Of a stretch of DNA of 41,010 nucleotides, positions 17,311 to 25,131 are shown piece by piece (position 1 is the first letter of the stretch; every line of letters begins with the position of its first letter). Below the pieces are notes generated by a model. The model did not search any database. It was not told the origin of the DNA and worked only from the letters and a program-made list of their open reading frames with translations. This DNA comes from Croceibacterium_A sp039920345 (GTDB taxonomy: Bacteria; Pseudomonadota; Alphaproteobacteria; Sphingomonadales; Sphingomonadaceae): contig JBDSDZ010000037.1 of the NCBI GenBank assembly GCA_039920345.1, positions 1-41,010 on the forward strand, given 5' to 3'. The position numbers and the translations under genes were made by a program.

Positions 17311-17517
17311 TTAGGCGGCTTGCAGATTCACTGCGCTGGCTTTGCCGCGTTTGTCATTCTCCAGGTCATAGGTGAGGCGCTGCTCCTTATCGAGCGAGCT
17401 CATCCCTGCGGCCTGCACTGCCGTGATGTGCACGAAAGCGTCAGGGCCCCCGGCTTCGTTGGTAATGAAACCAAATCCCTTGGATTCGTCGAAGAATTTC
17501 ACGGTTCCAGTAGCCAT
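17311..17517 (-). CDS. Cold-shock protein, CspA family
   Basis: A 68-residue single cold-shock domain. RNP1 is KGFGFI and RNP2 is DAFVHI, the two motifs that bind single-stranded RNA or DNA. The protein starts MATGTVKFFDESKGFGFITN behind AGGGA and has normal CspA length. It would act as an RNA chaperone; many CspA copies are constitutive or growth-phase regulated rather than cold-induced. The upstream stretch (17518-18066) is long and gene-free, consistent with an extended 5' leader, but I see no defined cold-box. Confidence 0.93.
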   Translation of the reverse strand: MATGTVKFFDESKGFGFITNEAGGPDAFVHITAVQAAGMSSLDKEQRLTYDLENDKRGKASAVNLQAA

Positions 17518-18066
17518 ATCTAATTCCCTGCAGTTGAGGGGCTCGTCGTGAACCCCTTTGCGCTATGAGAAGCGAGACAAGGAAGTTGGCACCGCAAAGT
17601 GCCGAAGACCGTCAATTGGCGACTTTAGCAGTGCCTACATGGGGACTTTGCCAGGGAATACCAGTAGATGTTACATTCGCGGCCGGAGCTGCCAACCACG
17701 CTTGCAGATCGGCTCCGGGCAGTCTCACGGCCTTTTACATGCGGCGTCTTATTTTCTGTCTGATAGCTGATGCCACGCGAGATTTCGCGGTGCCAGACTG
17801 CCAATATCCCTGGGGACCGCAAATGTTTCGGTTTGAGCCAAGGAGTGACCAGCAATCCGGTGGCTGGCGGGCCGAGAGTTGCGTTCCGCGCTCGGGTCCT
17901 GCTGGCTGCGTCCGCAACTATGCCAATGATGTGAGCACCTGGAGCCAGACGAAAATTGGACTCCGGCTTTGACTGGGAGCAATGCGGGTACACGTTTGCC
18001 ACACTACGACCATCCTGCAACTGCAAATCCAAATGGATGAGAAGGCAGGTCGACCGGAGCGAACAT
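17518..18066. other. Divergent intergenic region, 549 bases
   Basis: It separates cspA (minus) from the flavodoxin-fold oxidoreductase (plus). Open frames on both strands here lack binding sites and family motifs. It should hold both promoters and probably the cspA leader RNA. Confidence 0.4.
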
Positions 18067-18693
18067 ATGTCTCGAACAATCAAGCATGCGATTATCGCCT
18101 GCCATCCGGCGGAGCATAGTTTCACGCTTTCAGTTGCCAACAAATATGCTGAGACGGTCCGTGCGCAGGGTCATGAAGCAGTGATCCGCGACCTCTATCG
18201 CAACAACTTTGATCCGGTGCTGCGTGAAGATGAGCGACACGGTCAGGCTGGCGCGGACGTGACCAGCGAATGGGCGTTACTCGGTAAGAGCGACACGTTT
18301 GTCCTCGTCTATCCAATCTGGTTTGGTGCGCCTCCAGCCATGCTCGTTGGCTACGTCGACCGTGTATTCGGTGCTGGCCGCACACGCGGTTCCCACGGCG
18401 AAGCTGGTCCAGGTCAGCTGTTGTGCGGGAAGCACCTGGTGTCGCTTACGTCCTCGGGAAGCATGAGAGCATGGCTGGACGAGAAGGGCATTCTCAGTTC
18501 CCTGCGAACCGTTTACGACCGATACCTGACCGACGTCTTCGGTTTCGCTGAAACAGCGCGTTACCATTTCGACGGCATCACCCCGGACCTGACTGAGCAG
18601 GACTTCAATCAGCACATGTTCGAAGTAGAAAAGGCTGCGCGGGGAGTCATGAGCCGATTGGTACCTGCCTGGCAACCACCCGGAGTTAAGTGA
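18067..18693 (+). CDS. NAD(P)H-dependent oxidoreductase, flavodoxin-like fold
   Basis: A 208-residue protein of the NAD(P)H:quinone oxidoreductase/MdaB group. It starts MSRTIKHAIIACHPAEHSFT, where ACHPxxxSF is the FMN/FAD phosphate loop. It continues with VLVYPIWFGAPPAMLVGYVD, the flavin-ring loop conserved in the family. These cytoplasmic enzymes reduce quinones, azo compounds or nitroaromatics by two electrons. The start at 18067 has GGAG nine bases upstream; the longer frame to 17956 does not. It stands alone, convergent with an MFS gene, so any link to the catabolic modules is only by proximity. Quinone detoxification is the likely use. Confidence 0.85.
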   Translation: MSRTIKHAIIACHPAEHSFTLSVANKYAETVRAQGHEAVIRDLYRNNFDPVLREDERHGQAGADVTSEWALLGKSDTFVLVYPIWFGAPPAMLVGYVDRVFGAGRTRGSHGEAGPGQLLCGKHLVSLTSSGSMRAWLDEKGILSSLRTVYDRYLTDVFGFAETARYHFDGITPDLTEQDFNQHMFEVEKAARGVMSRLVPAWQPPGVK

Positions 18694-18695
18694 CC

Positions 18696-18721
18696 TGCCG
18701 ATCAAACTAATTTGATCTGGC
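18696..18721. terminator. Stem-loop just after the oxidoreductase stop
   Basis: GATCAAA and TTTGATC form a perfect 7-base stem around CTAA (18700-18717), extended by TGCC/GGCA with one unpaired T. It begins 3 bases past the stop codon, between convergent genes. No T-run follows, so termination is plausible rather than certain. Confidence 0.45.
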
Positions 18722-18874
18722 AAGCTGCGAAAAGCGTGCGGGTCAAAGGCGTGAAACGTCACCAACCGGTCGCTGGCCGACCACGGCGCCAGCCTTTCAG
18801 CATCGGTTAGCATTCTAGGCCGGTGTTCCCCTCTTTTCATCGTTGTGCAGTGATCTGAGACCGTCGCTGAAGTG

Positions 18875-20098
18875 CTACGCCGCGCGCCAGATGTGGGTTC
18901 GAGAAATAGCGATCAGTGCCATTCCGGCGAATACCGCAGGGATCGCGAACAGTGACATGACAAACGTGCTCGGCATTCCTGCCGACAAGGCGAAGCCGAT
19001 TAGGATTGGCGCAATCACGGTGCCTAGGCGGCCGACGCTCTTGGCCCAGCCAATTCCAGTGGCGCGCAGCGCGTCAGGATAGAACCCGGCAAGCACCACA
19101 TTAACCCCGCCGTAGGCTCCCAGGCTGAAGAATCCCGCAGCTGCGAGGAGAGCGGTCAGCGTCGCAGTGGAAGCCGTGGCCAGAACTTGGCCAGTTGCGA
19201 ACAGGGCCGCGGCTGCTGCCGTCAGGAAACTTAGCAGGACCGGCATCGCTCCGAACCGGTCGATAAGAAGCCCTACGCCGAGCGCAGCAATCGCTCCGCC
19301 AAAACCGAAGATCGTGACCGAAAGCGCAGCGAAAGCCTCATCATGGCCCACCTCTACCAGCATGATCGGCAGCCAGGAATTGAGGCAATAACTGATCGTG
19401 AGCATGAGCAGGAAAAGCAGCCACAGCATGATCGTGCCCAGGCGGTATGTAGGACTTAATAGCTGCAAAGCGGCCGGCCGGCCTGACACTGCCGCCGAAG
19501 GCTCCACCTCCAAACCTTCCGGTCGTATGTCGCGGAGCCACAACCAAGCAGCCCCGGATGCCAGCAACGACAACCCGCCGACCGCAACCATCGCGGCTCG
19601 CCAGCCACCGAGATCAGCGAATCCAGCCGCTACGATGCCCGCAATCGCGGCACCCAATCCGTAGCCCGTGAACAGGATCAGGATTGAAAACCCGCGTCGT
19701 TCCGCAGGCGCGTGTGCGGTCACGATGGCAAGGCAACTCGGCAGGCAGCCGCCGAGGAAAATGCCCGTCACCAATCGAATGGCAAAAAGGCTGCCACCAC
19801 TGTCGGCCAAGGCGCTGATAGCTTGTGCGAGAGCAAAACCTACCACCGCCCACGTAACGGTTAGCCGGTGGCCGACCCGGCTCGCGATAGCCGGGAATAC
19901 AACAAGGCCGATGCTTTGCCCCACCAGGTTCGAAGAGAAAATCGGACCGAGTTCTGCGTTGCCCAACGAAAGTGAGCGGGCGATGCCCGGAGCAAGAGGT
20001 CCAAGTATCGTGTGGATCAGCCCGTCGAGCAGGTAAATTACCGCGCATACAGCGATCGCAGCCCTTGCCGATGAAGGTTTTGTCGACGGGTCCGTCAT
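18875..20098 (-). CDS. MFS transporter coupled to the BKACE gene
   Basis: A 407-residue carrier with 12 predicted hydrophobic segments. The first is AVCAVIYLLDGLIHTILGPL and a long polar loop around residues 190-210 divides two six-helix halves, as in other MFS proteins. It resembles the aromatic acid or metabolite:H+ symporters, but the loop after helix 2 reads ASRVGHRL instead of GDRxGRR, so the canonical motif is degenerate. Its ATG overlaps the stop of the upstream BKACE gene (ATGA, 20095-20098), so the two are translationally coupled. The pairing suggests uptake of a beta-keto acid or of its aromatic precursor. Confidence 0.85.
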   Translation of the reverse strand: MTDPSTKPSSARAAIAVCAVIYLLDGLIHTILGPLAPGIARSLSLGNAELGPIFSSNLVGQSIGLVVFPAIASRVGHRLTVTWAVVGFALAQAISALADSGGSLFAIRLVTGIFLGGCLPSCLAIVTAHAPAERRGFSILILFTGYGLGAAIAGIVAAGFADLGGWRAAMVAVGGLSLLASGAAWLWLRDIRPEGLEVEPSAAVSGRPAALQLLSPTYRLGTIMLWLLFLLMLTISYCLNSWLPIMLVEVGHDEAFAALSVTIFGFGGAIAALGVGLLIDRFGAMPVLLSFLTAAAAALFATGQVLATASTATLTALLAAAGFFSLGAYGGVNVVLAGFYPDALRATGIGWAKSVGRLGTVIAPILIGFALSAGMPSTFVMSLFAIPAVFAGMALIAISRTHIWRAA

Positions 20099-20991
20099 AT
20101 TCCGAACCGCGCTCGAGCCTCGCCGACGCTCGCCGGCTGCATACCGTAGATGGCGGCTATGCCAGCCGCGGCCCGAACCATCTCGGCATTATCTCGCGCC
20201 ACAGTGCCATCGGGCAGATGGATCCCATCTTCGAACCCGACGCGCACGAGATCGCAACTCATGGCGAGACCAAGTGTTGCGATCCGGAACATGTCGCGGC
20301 CGGTGGCCGTGACGCCCCAGATCGCCTGCGGGAACATCCGCAGGCCCTCGTCGATGTTGAAGATGACGTTGCGCGCGATCGGCGGCGTTGCACCGAAACC
20401 CCCGCCGTGAAGTAGCCAGACATTGTCGCGCTGTCGGTCAAACAACCCCTCATTGGCATAACGCATCAGCCGGTGAAGCGAGCTCGCCTCGACAATCTCG
20501 TATTCGAGCGCCGAACCCTTGGCATAGACCGCCTCGATCGTGCGCCTCAGCAATTGGGGCGAGTTGACGTAGGGCGTTTCCTCGGGATAGCCTCCTTCCG
20601 GATTGTTGAAGTCGGCCGATCCGCCAGCGATGCCGAACAGGTCCTGCTGCGGTTCGATTTCCAGCAGGCCGAGGCGCTCACTATCACTCGGCCAAATGAA
20701 TTGCCCCGTCGCCGGGTCCCGGCGTACGCCAATGCCGTTGGTAGTCTGGATCAGGATCGGGCTACGTTTCCTGATTTGCTGGATGATCTCCGAATATATC
20801 GCCGGATCGCCACTGTTCTTGCCGTCCGACCCGCGCGCGTGGACGTGCACAACCGAGGCTCCTGCCTCCCAGCAGCGCGCGGCTGCCTCGCCGATCTCGT
20901 CCGGTTGCTTGGGAACAATCGCTCCGTCCCGGTCCTGCTGCATGCCGCCGTTGAGGGCGACCGTGATCATTACCTTGTTGCCGTCGAGCAT
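20095..20991 (-). CDS. Beta-keto acid cleavage enzyme (BKACE family)
   Basis: A 298-residue TIM-barrel enzyme of the 3-keto-5-aminohexanoate cleavage (Kce) family. Zinc ligands are visible: H49 and H51 in VVHVHARG and E254 in VGFEDGIH. The conserved QTTNGIG and LLHGGGFG segments match the family core. BKACE enzymes condense a beta-keto acid with acetyl-CoA, giving acetoacetate and a CoA ester; substrates across the family vary widely. Translation starts at the ATG with AGGAGG upstream. It forms an operon with the MFS gene and is divergent from a LuxR-type regulator. Which keto acid is used cannot be told; a product of aromatic ring cleavage would fit the location. Confidence 0.88.
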   Translation of the reverse strand: MLDGNKVMITVALNGGMQQDRDGAIVPKQPDEIGEAAARCWEAGASVVHVHARGSDGKNSGDPAIYSEIIQQIRKRSPILIQTTNGIGVRRDPATGQFIWPSDSERLGLLEIEPQQDLFGIAGGSADFNNPEGGYPEETPYVNSPQLLRRTIEAVYAKGSALEYEIVEASSLHRLMRYANEGLFDRQRDNVWLLHGGGFGATPPIARNVIFNIDEGLRMFPQAIWGVTATGRDMFRIATLGLAMSCDLVRVGFEDGIHLPDGTVARDNAEMVRAAAGIAAIYGMQPASVGEARARFGI

Positions 20992-21041
20992 GGTCCTCGC
21001 CTCCTTTTCGCTGCCAGCTTGGGCCTCATCGTATGCCGGGT

Positions 21042-21063
21042 CTGTCCTATCGCGAAAGGACAG
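21042..21063. promoter_or_regulatory. Inverted repeat between BKACE operon and LuxR gene
   Basis: CTGTCCT and AGGACAG are perfect 7-base inverted halves with an 8-base spacer (ATCGCGAA). The site lies 51 bases upstream of the BKACE start and 37 upstream of the LuxR start. That fits an operator for the adjacent regulator acting on both promoters. Confidence 0.55.
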
Positions 21064-21099
21064 GGCACAACGCCCAAGCTTAACGGCAGGAGAGACTCA

Positions 21100-21879
21100 A
21101 TGGCGGACATCTGGCGCGTGACGGACTGGCGCTTACCTGCCGCGGTCGGACCGGTTTACCGCATGTTGATCGGGGCGCTCGGCAGCGACGAGTTCGGGGC
21201 GACCATGCGCAAGTGCGTCGAGACCCTCACGGCAGGGGCACGCCGCCTGTACCTGTTTGAAGCCACTGACGGCGGTGGCGACGCCCTGCGTTATTTTCAC
21301 TGCGAACCGCACATTGCCGAGCAGCTTCCGGCCTATTCCCTGCGTTACAAGCACCTCGACCCGATTGGCGATCTCTACAAGGCAGCACCGCGCATTGGCG
21401 ATCTCGCGCTCCAGCGCGTCCGTCCTTCGGACATCGCGTCTGCTGGCTTCCGACGGCGGTTTTTCGATGCGCCGAGGATCGTGGAGCGCGTCTCGGTCAT
21501 CCAGCGGAGCAAAACCGGCTGGTGCGGCATGAATGTTGCTCGGCATGCCAGCGACGGTCACTTTTCCGAGCGTGAGCTCGACGCGATTGCAGGTCTGGCG
21601 CAGCTCGCGCTGCCCATGCTGCCTTTCGCACAGTCCAGGGCCTCTTCCGCAAACGCCATGACCACCCTGCACCTCGAAGATCGCTTTGCGTCGAGCTATC
21701 CCTCTCTCACGCAGCGTGAACGACAGGTCTGCGCACGGGCTGCGTTCGGGATGAGCATTGAGGCTACTGCCCTCGAACTTGGCATTGCGAAGACTTCCGT
21801 CCTGACCCTGCGACAGCGGGCGTATCGACGCCTGGGAGCGGCCAGTTCCAGGGAGTTGTTGTGGCTGGTAGCGAACTGA
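21100..21879 (+). CDS. LuxR-type transcriptional regulator
   Basis: A 259-residue regulator with a C-terminal LuxR helix-turn-helix: LTQRERQVCARAAFGMSIEA, then ATALELGIAKTSVLTLRQRA and YRRLGA. The N-terminal ~180 residues form a sensor region of unknown ligand; I do not see the conserved Trp/Tyr/Asp set of acyl-homoserine lactone receptors. The ATG at 21100 has AGGAGA upstream; the frame is open much further back but only as a shadow of the BKACE gene. It probably controls the divergent BKACE-MFS operon through the inverted repeat between them, sensing a pathway metabolite. Confidence 0.85.
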   Translation: MADIWRVTDWRLPAAVGPVYRMLIGALGSDEFGATMRKCVETLTAGARRLYLFEATDGGGDALRYFHCEPHIAEQLPAYSLRYKHLDPIGDLYKAAPRIGDLALQRVRPSDIASAGFRRRFFDAPRIVERVSVIQRSKTGWCGMNVARHASDGHFSERELDAIAGLAQLALPMLPFAQSRASSANAMTTLHLEDRFASSYPSLTQRERQVCARAAFGMSIEATALELGIAKTSVLTLRQRAYRRLGAASSRELLWLVAN

Positions 21880-22039
21880 AGATCACGACAGACCGGCCAC
21901 GCAGCGGCGACCGCTGCGGCTTCAAGGCATGGCGGTAGATCCGCACGCCGAAATCTGCACAGGTCTAGCTCGATAAGATTTCCGAGAGGTGCTAACGAAA
22001 TTCGAGGCGCAAAGGTGCCATTTCGTCCCAACCTGTCCG

Positions 22040-22430
22040 TCAGTCTTCGCCGAAATGAACTGACTCGTCCAGGTGCGAGAGGAACTCGAGGCCGTTGATT
22101 ACGTGGGTCCGCATGGCCCGTTCTGCTGCTTGCGCATCCCCGTCCATCACCGCATCGACAACCACACGGTGATCTTGCACGGCAGCACGCAATCGTTCGC
22201 CCCGATAGAAGGTTTCAAACACCAGATGGTGGATCGGCGTATTTAGCCGCTGGACTATTCCCTTGATTACATGGTCGCCCGCGCCGGTCATGATCAAGTT
22301 GTGCCACTGAGCGTTGAGCCGGGCGAACTGCTCTGGCGAAGGCCCTGCAACACAGTGTTCCATTTCCTCGGCAACCGCGTTGAGCTCGGCCTTCTCAACG
22401 GGTGTGGCCCGCGCGATAAAGTGGGAAGAT
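22040..22430 (-). pseudogene. GntR-type regulator, FCD ligand domain only
   Basis: The frame gives HFIARATPVEKAELNAVAEE, MEHCVAGPSPEQFARLNAQW and later HRVVVDAVMDGDAQAAERAM. This is the helical FCD effector domain of FadR/GntR regulators, with the metal-site His residues of that fold (the H of AQWHNLIM and of MRTHVINGL). No DNA-binding domain is found upstream: the frame is closed by a TGA near 22458 and other frames do not resemble a winged helix. It is probably the residue of a lost regulator. A shorter frame from the ATG at 22363 could in principle give an FCD-only protein. Confidence 0.6.
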
Positions 22431-22668
22431 CGGGAAGCGGGGCAACGGCAACCACTTCAGCCTCGAATGCTATCTTGTCGATCGCGAGACCTATAAGACC
22501 GCCGCTTGGCTGCACTGGCCGAGCGGAAATCCCTCAAGGCCTGAGACTTGGGCGGGAAGCGCCAGCTGCGCCGATCAGAGACAAGTTGCGATTGAACAGA
22601 CAACACCATTTGCTGAAATCCAGAACCCCGAATTCCTGCAACTTGTTTCGGACGATCGATCAGGATCA
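22431..22668. other. Gap with no supported gene
   Basis: Separates the GntR fragment from the exported amidohydrolase gene on the same strand. No helix-turn-helix or other motif is recognisable in any frame. Confidence 0.3.
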
Positions 22669-23697
22669 CTAAAACGTTACGTGCAACAGAACTTCGGCGT
22701 TTCCGCGCTCGATGGATCCAAGTTGCTGGGCGGATAATCCGACTTGCGTGAGCGCCCGGCGGGACGTTGCCAGCGCGCCCCACGGAAAATCAGTTCCATA
22801 AAGAATGTGGTCAGGCGGCAACCACGCGGTGAGCGCCGCCATAGCGGGCCTTCCGGTCACGCTGGCTGTGTCCACGTACAAGCGTGACAGGGCCATTGCG
22901 GCACCTTCCGGCACCTTCGCCGCCAGTGCCGGATCGACGAAACCCATGGCGATCACGCGCTCTGCAACCATCGGCAGCGCGCCGCCGCCGTGAGAGAAGA
23001 TGAAGCGGATATTCGGGTTCGCACTCAGGGTGCCTGACCACAGCAGGCTTGCAATCGTGCGCGCGGTATCAACCGGGAATTCGATCAGCGGGGTGGCGAC
23101 GCCCGAAACCAGGCCCGCACAGCATGGCGCGTCTGTCGGATGGACGTAGACCACCGCGCCGCGCCGATTGAGCCAGTCAAACAGCGGCTTGAACTGCGGC
23201 TCGCCAAGATAGTGCCCGCCGTAGTTGCTCAGCATGCCGACCCCGCGCGAGCCATCGAGCGAGAGCGAGCGTTCGGCTTCCCTGATCGCGCCATCGACAT
23301 CGGGCAGCGGCAGCGCGGTGAAGAATTGGAAACGTCCAGGATGATCTGCGCACAGCGTGGCCGCATAGTCGTTGCAGGCGCGCGCGATATCGCCAGCCTG
23401 GACGTCGTCGCCAAAATGAACCCCGGGAGATGAAATGGACAGGATGGCAGTTCGCACGGCGGCTTCGTCCATTGCGGCAAGCGAGGCTTCTGGCGACCAT
23501 GCCATGACCGCCGCGACCCCGGTGGCGAACTTGTCCAGCCACGATTTTGCCAGCGGTTTGTAGAATGGTGGCAAAAAGTGGTGGTGCACGTCGATCGCAG
23601 GGGCAAACGCCGGAGAGACGTCGGCGCTCCTGCCGGACGAGGCGAGAGCGAAAGTTGCCGCGCTGCCAGCAAGCATCGTGCGTCTGGTGAACGTCAC
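22669..23697 (-). CDS. Exported amidohydrolase (amidohydrolase_2 family)
   Basis: A 342-residue protein with an apparent Tat signal (MTFTRRTMLAGSAATFALAS) followed by a metal-dependent hydrolase. Metal ligands are H38 and H40 in DVHHHF, H186 in YVHP, H236 in SHGGG and D303 in GTDFPW. This set matches the ACMSD/LigW/LigY-type branch of the amidohydrolase superfamily, whose members decarboxylate or cleave C-C bonds. Export is odd, because relatives work in the cytoplasm; the twin arginines favour folding with metal before transport. It is divergent from the MFS gene at 23814 and belongs to the large catabolic module. The exact reaction is open. Confidence 0.83.
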   Translation of the reverse strand: MTFTRRTMLAGSAATFALASSGRSADVSPAFAPAIDVHHHFLPPFYKPLAKSWLDKFATGVAAVMAWSPEASLAAMDEAAVRTAILSISSPGVHFGDDVQAGDIARACNDYAATLCADHPGRFQFFTALPLPDVDGAIREAERSLSLDGSRGVGMLSNYGGHYLGEPQFKPLFDWLNRRGAVVYVHPTDAPCCAGLVSGVATPLIEFPVDTARTIASLLWSGTLSANPNIRFIFSHGGGALPMVAERVIAMGFVDPALAAKVPEGAAMALSRLYVDTASVTGRPAMAALTAWLPPDHILYGTDFPWGALATSRRALTQVGLSAQQLGSIERGNAEVLLHVTF

Positions 23698-23742
23698 AGT
23701 GCTACCTGGCCAAGGCCGAATTCAACCACGCGTCTCCCCCTT

Positions 23743-23752
23743 ATTCCGGAAT
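23743..23752. promoter_or_regulatory. Palindrome in the amidohydrolase/MFS divergent gap
   Basis: ATTCCGGAAT is a perfect 10-base palindrome in a 116-base divergent gap. The same half-sites (GGAAT/ATTCC) recur at 25079-25092 before the TonB receptor, so a common regulator is possible. Confidence 0.4.
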
Positions 23753-23813
23753 GACAGAATTTTTATCGGCGAAAGTTCAGCGACGTGCAATAGGCGTGAC
23801 GAGGGAGGACTAA

Positions 23814-25073
23814 ATGAACGAGCCTGACGGGGGTCCTGAGCGCCAGTCGCTGCTGAACACCCGGCAAGAATTTGCGCGCGGATGGAAAGTCCTTTTCGGC
23901 GCGACCTTTGGCGTCGGGCTCGGGATATCGGGCTTGCTGACCTACAACCTCGGCCTGTTCGCGACAGACCTTGGGCGCCAGATCGGGCTTGGCCCGGCAC
24001 TTTACGGTGCCGCGCTTCTCGCCCTGAATGTAGCCCTGGCATCGGCGATGCCTTTCGTCGGCCGACTGGTCGATCGGTTCGGTTCCAAAACCATCGCTGC
24101 CACCGGGGCGGCGTTTCTCTCGGCCGGCTTTCTGTCTTTGTCGCGCATCCAGTCTGTCGCGACGTTTGTGATCGTGCTTGTCCTGATCGGTCTTGCCGCC
24201 AGTCTGTCGTCGCCCGTCGCCCATACTCGGGCGGTGGCCGAACGCTTCACGCGGCGACGCGGCCTGGCGCTGGGCATCACCCAGGTTGGAATTGGGCTTG
24301 CGGCCGCGCTCGTCCCGCCGCTGATTGCGGCGCAAATCGGCCGCACGGGCTGGCGATCGGGGTTCGTCCTTCTGGCCATTCTTGCAGCGGCAGGCATCGT
24401 TCCAATCGTGCTGGGTTTGCCGGGCAAGATGAAAACTGGCAGTCGCACCCAGCCCCAGGCGGCCCGTCTGGCCGGTCCGCTGTGGCCAATTCCCGCCTTT
24501 CGGCTGCAGCTCGCCGCGTTCACGGCCATGGCGTTCGCCTTGATCGGCATTATCGCGCACTTCGTACCGATGCTGCGGGCGAGCGGCGTCTCGCTGCAGC
24601 AGGCGGGTGCGTTGGCCGGTTCGATTGGCCTGTCGGTGATCGTCACCCGGCTCGTGGTCGGCTGGCTCGCCGATCGTATCGAACCGGCGTGGCTTGGCGC
24701 GGTGAGTTGCGTCATATGCGCTGGGGGCGCACTGGCCCTTGCCCTAGGCGGAGCATCGTTGGCATTTCCCGCTGCGCTGGCGCTGGGATGTGCGATCGGC
24801 GCCGAGGCGGACCTGATCGGCATCCTTACGGCGCGAAATTTTCCGCTCGCTGCCTACAGCCGTGCCTACTCGTGGCAGTATGCGTCGTTTACCCTCGCCG
24901 CCGGGATCAGCCCGCTGCTGATTGGCGTGCTTGCCGAAGCGACTGGGGGTTACCGCCTGCCCCTGCTCCTGTGCGCCGCACTGCTGGCGATTCCGATTTT
25001 CCTGTTCGTCTTGCTTGCCCTCAGATCTGACAAAAATTTCATACCAGGCCGCCACCATGCAAATAATTCTTGA
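23814..25073 (+). CDS. MFS transporter of the large catabolic module
   Basis: A 419-residue carrier with 12 hydrophobic segments, preceded by GGAGG. The N-terminal half has FGVGLGISGLLTYNLGLFAT and the motif GRLVDRFGSKT after helix 2. These features place it near the monocarboxylate/oxalate-formate branch rather than the aromatic acid symporters. The central loop (KMKTGSRTQPQ) is short and basic. It lies 58 bases upstream of a TonB receptor gene on the same strand, so outer- and inner-membrane uptake may be transcribed together. The cargo is unknown; an organic acid is most likely. Confidence 0.87.
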   Translation: MNEPDGGPERQSLLNTRQEFARGWKVLFGATFGVGLGISGLLTYNLGLFATDLGRQIGLGPALYGAALLALNVALASAMPFVGRLVDRFGSKTIAATGAAFLSAGFLSLSRIQSVATFVIVLVLIGLAASLSSPVAHTRAVAERFTRRRGLALGITQVGIGLAAALVPPLIAAQIGRTGWRSGFVLLAILAAAGIVPIVLGLPGKMKTGSRTQPQAARLAGPLWPIPAFRLQLAAFTAMAFALIGIIAHFVPMLRASGVSLQQAGALAGSIGLSVIVTRLVVGWLADRIEPAWLGAVSCVICAGGALALALGGASLAFPAALALGCAIGAEADLIGILTARNFPLAAYSRAYSWQYASFTLAAGISPLLIGVLAEATGGYRLPLLLCAALLAIPIFLFVLLALRSDKNFIPGRHHANNS

Positions 25074-25078
25074 TGCCC

Positions 25079-25105
25079 GGAATAAAAATTCCTAGCATCA
25101 GGAAT
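25079..25105. promoter_or_regulatory. GGAAT/ATTCC repeats before the TonB receptor gene
   Basis: GGAATAAAAATTCC is an inverted pair with a 4-base spacer (25079-25092), followed by a third GGAAT at 25101. It starts 6 bases after the MFS stop and ends 27 before the receptor ATG. It could be an operator, or a structure in the intergenic mRNA. Confidence 0.4.
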
Positions 25106-25131
25106 AATAAGAGAAGCATGGGAGATGGGAG

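Noticed and set aside
17625..18143. Minus-strand 172-codon frame upstream of cspA
   Set aside because: No binding site, no motif, overlaps the start of the oxidoreductase, and composition does not resemble real proteins of this genome.
23763..24560. Minus-strand open frame opposite the MFS gene
   Set aside because: Arg/Gln/Gly-rich composition typical of an antisense shadow; the MFS protein on the plus strand has clear membrane segments and a binding site.
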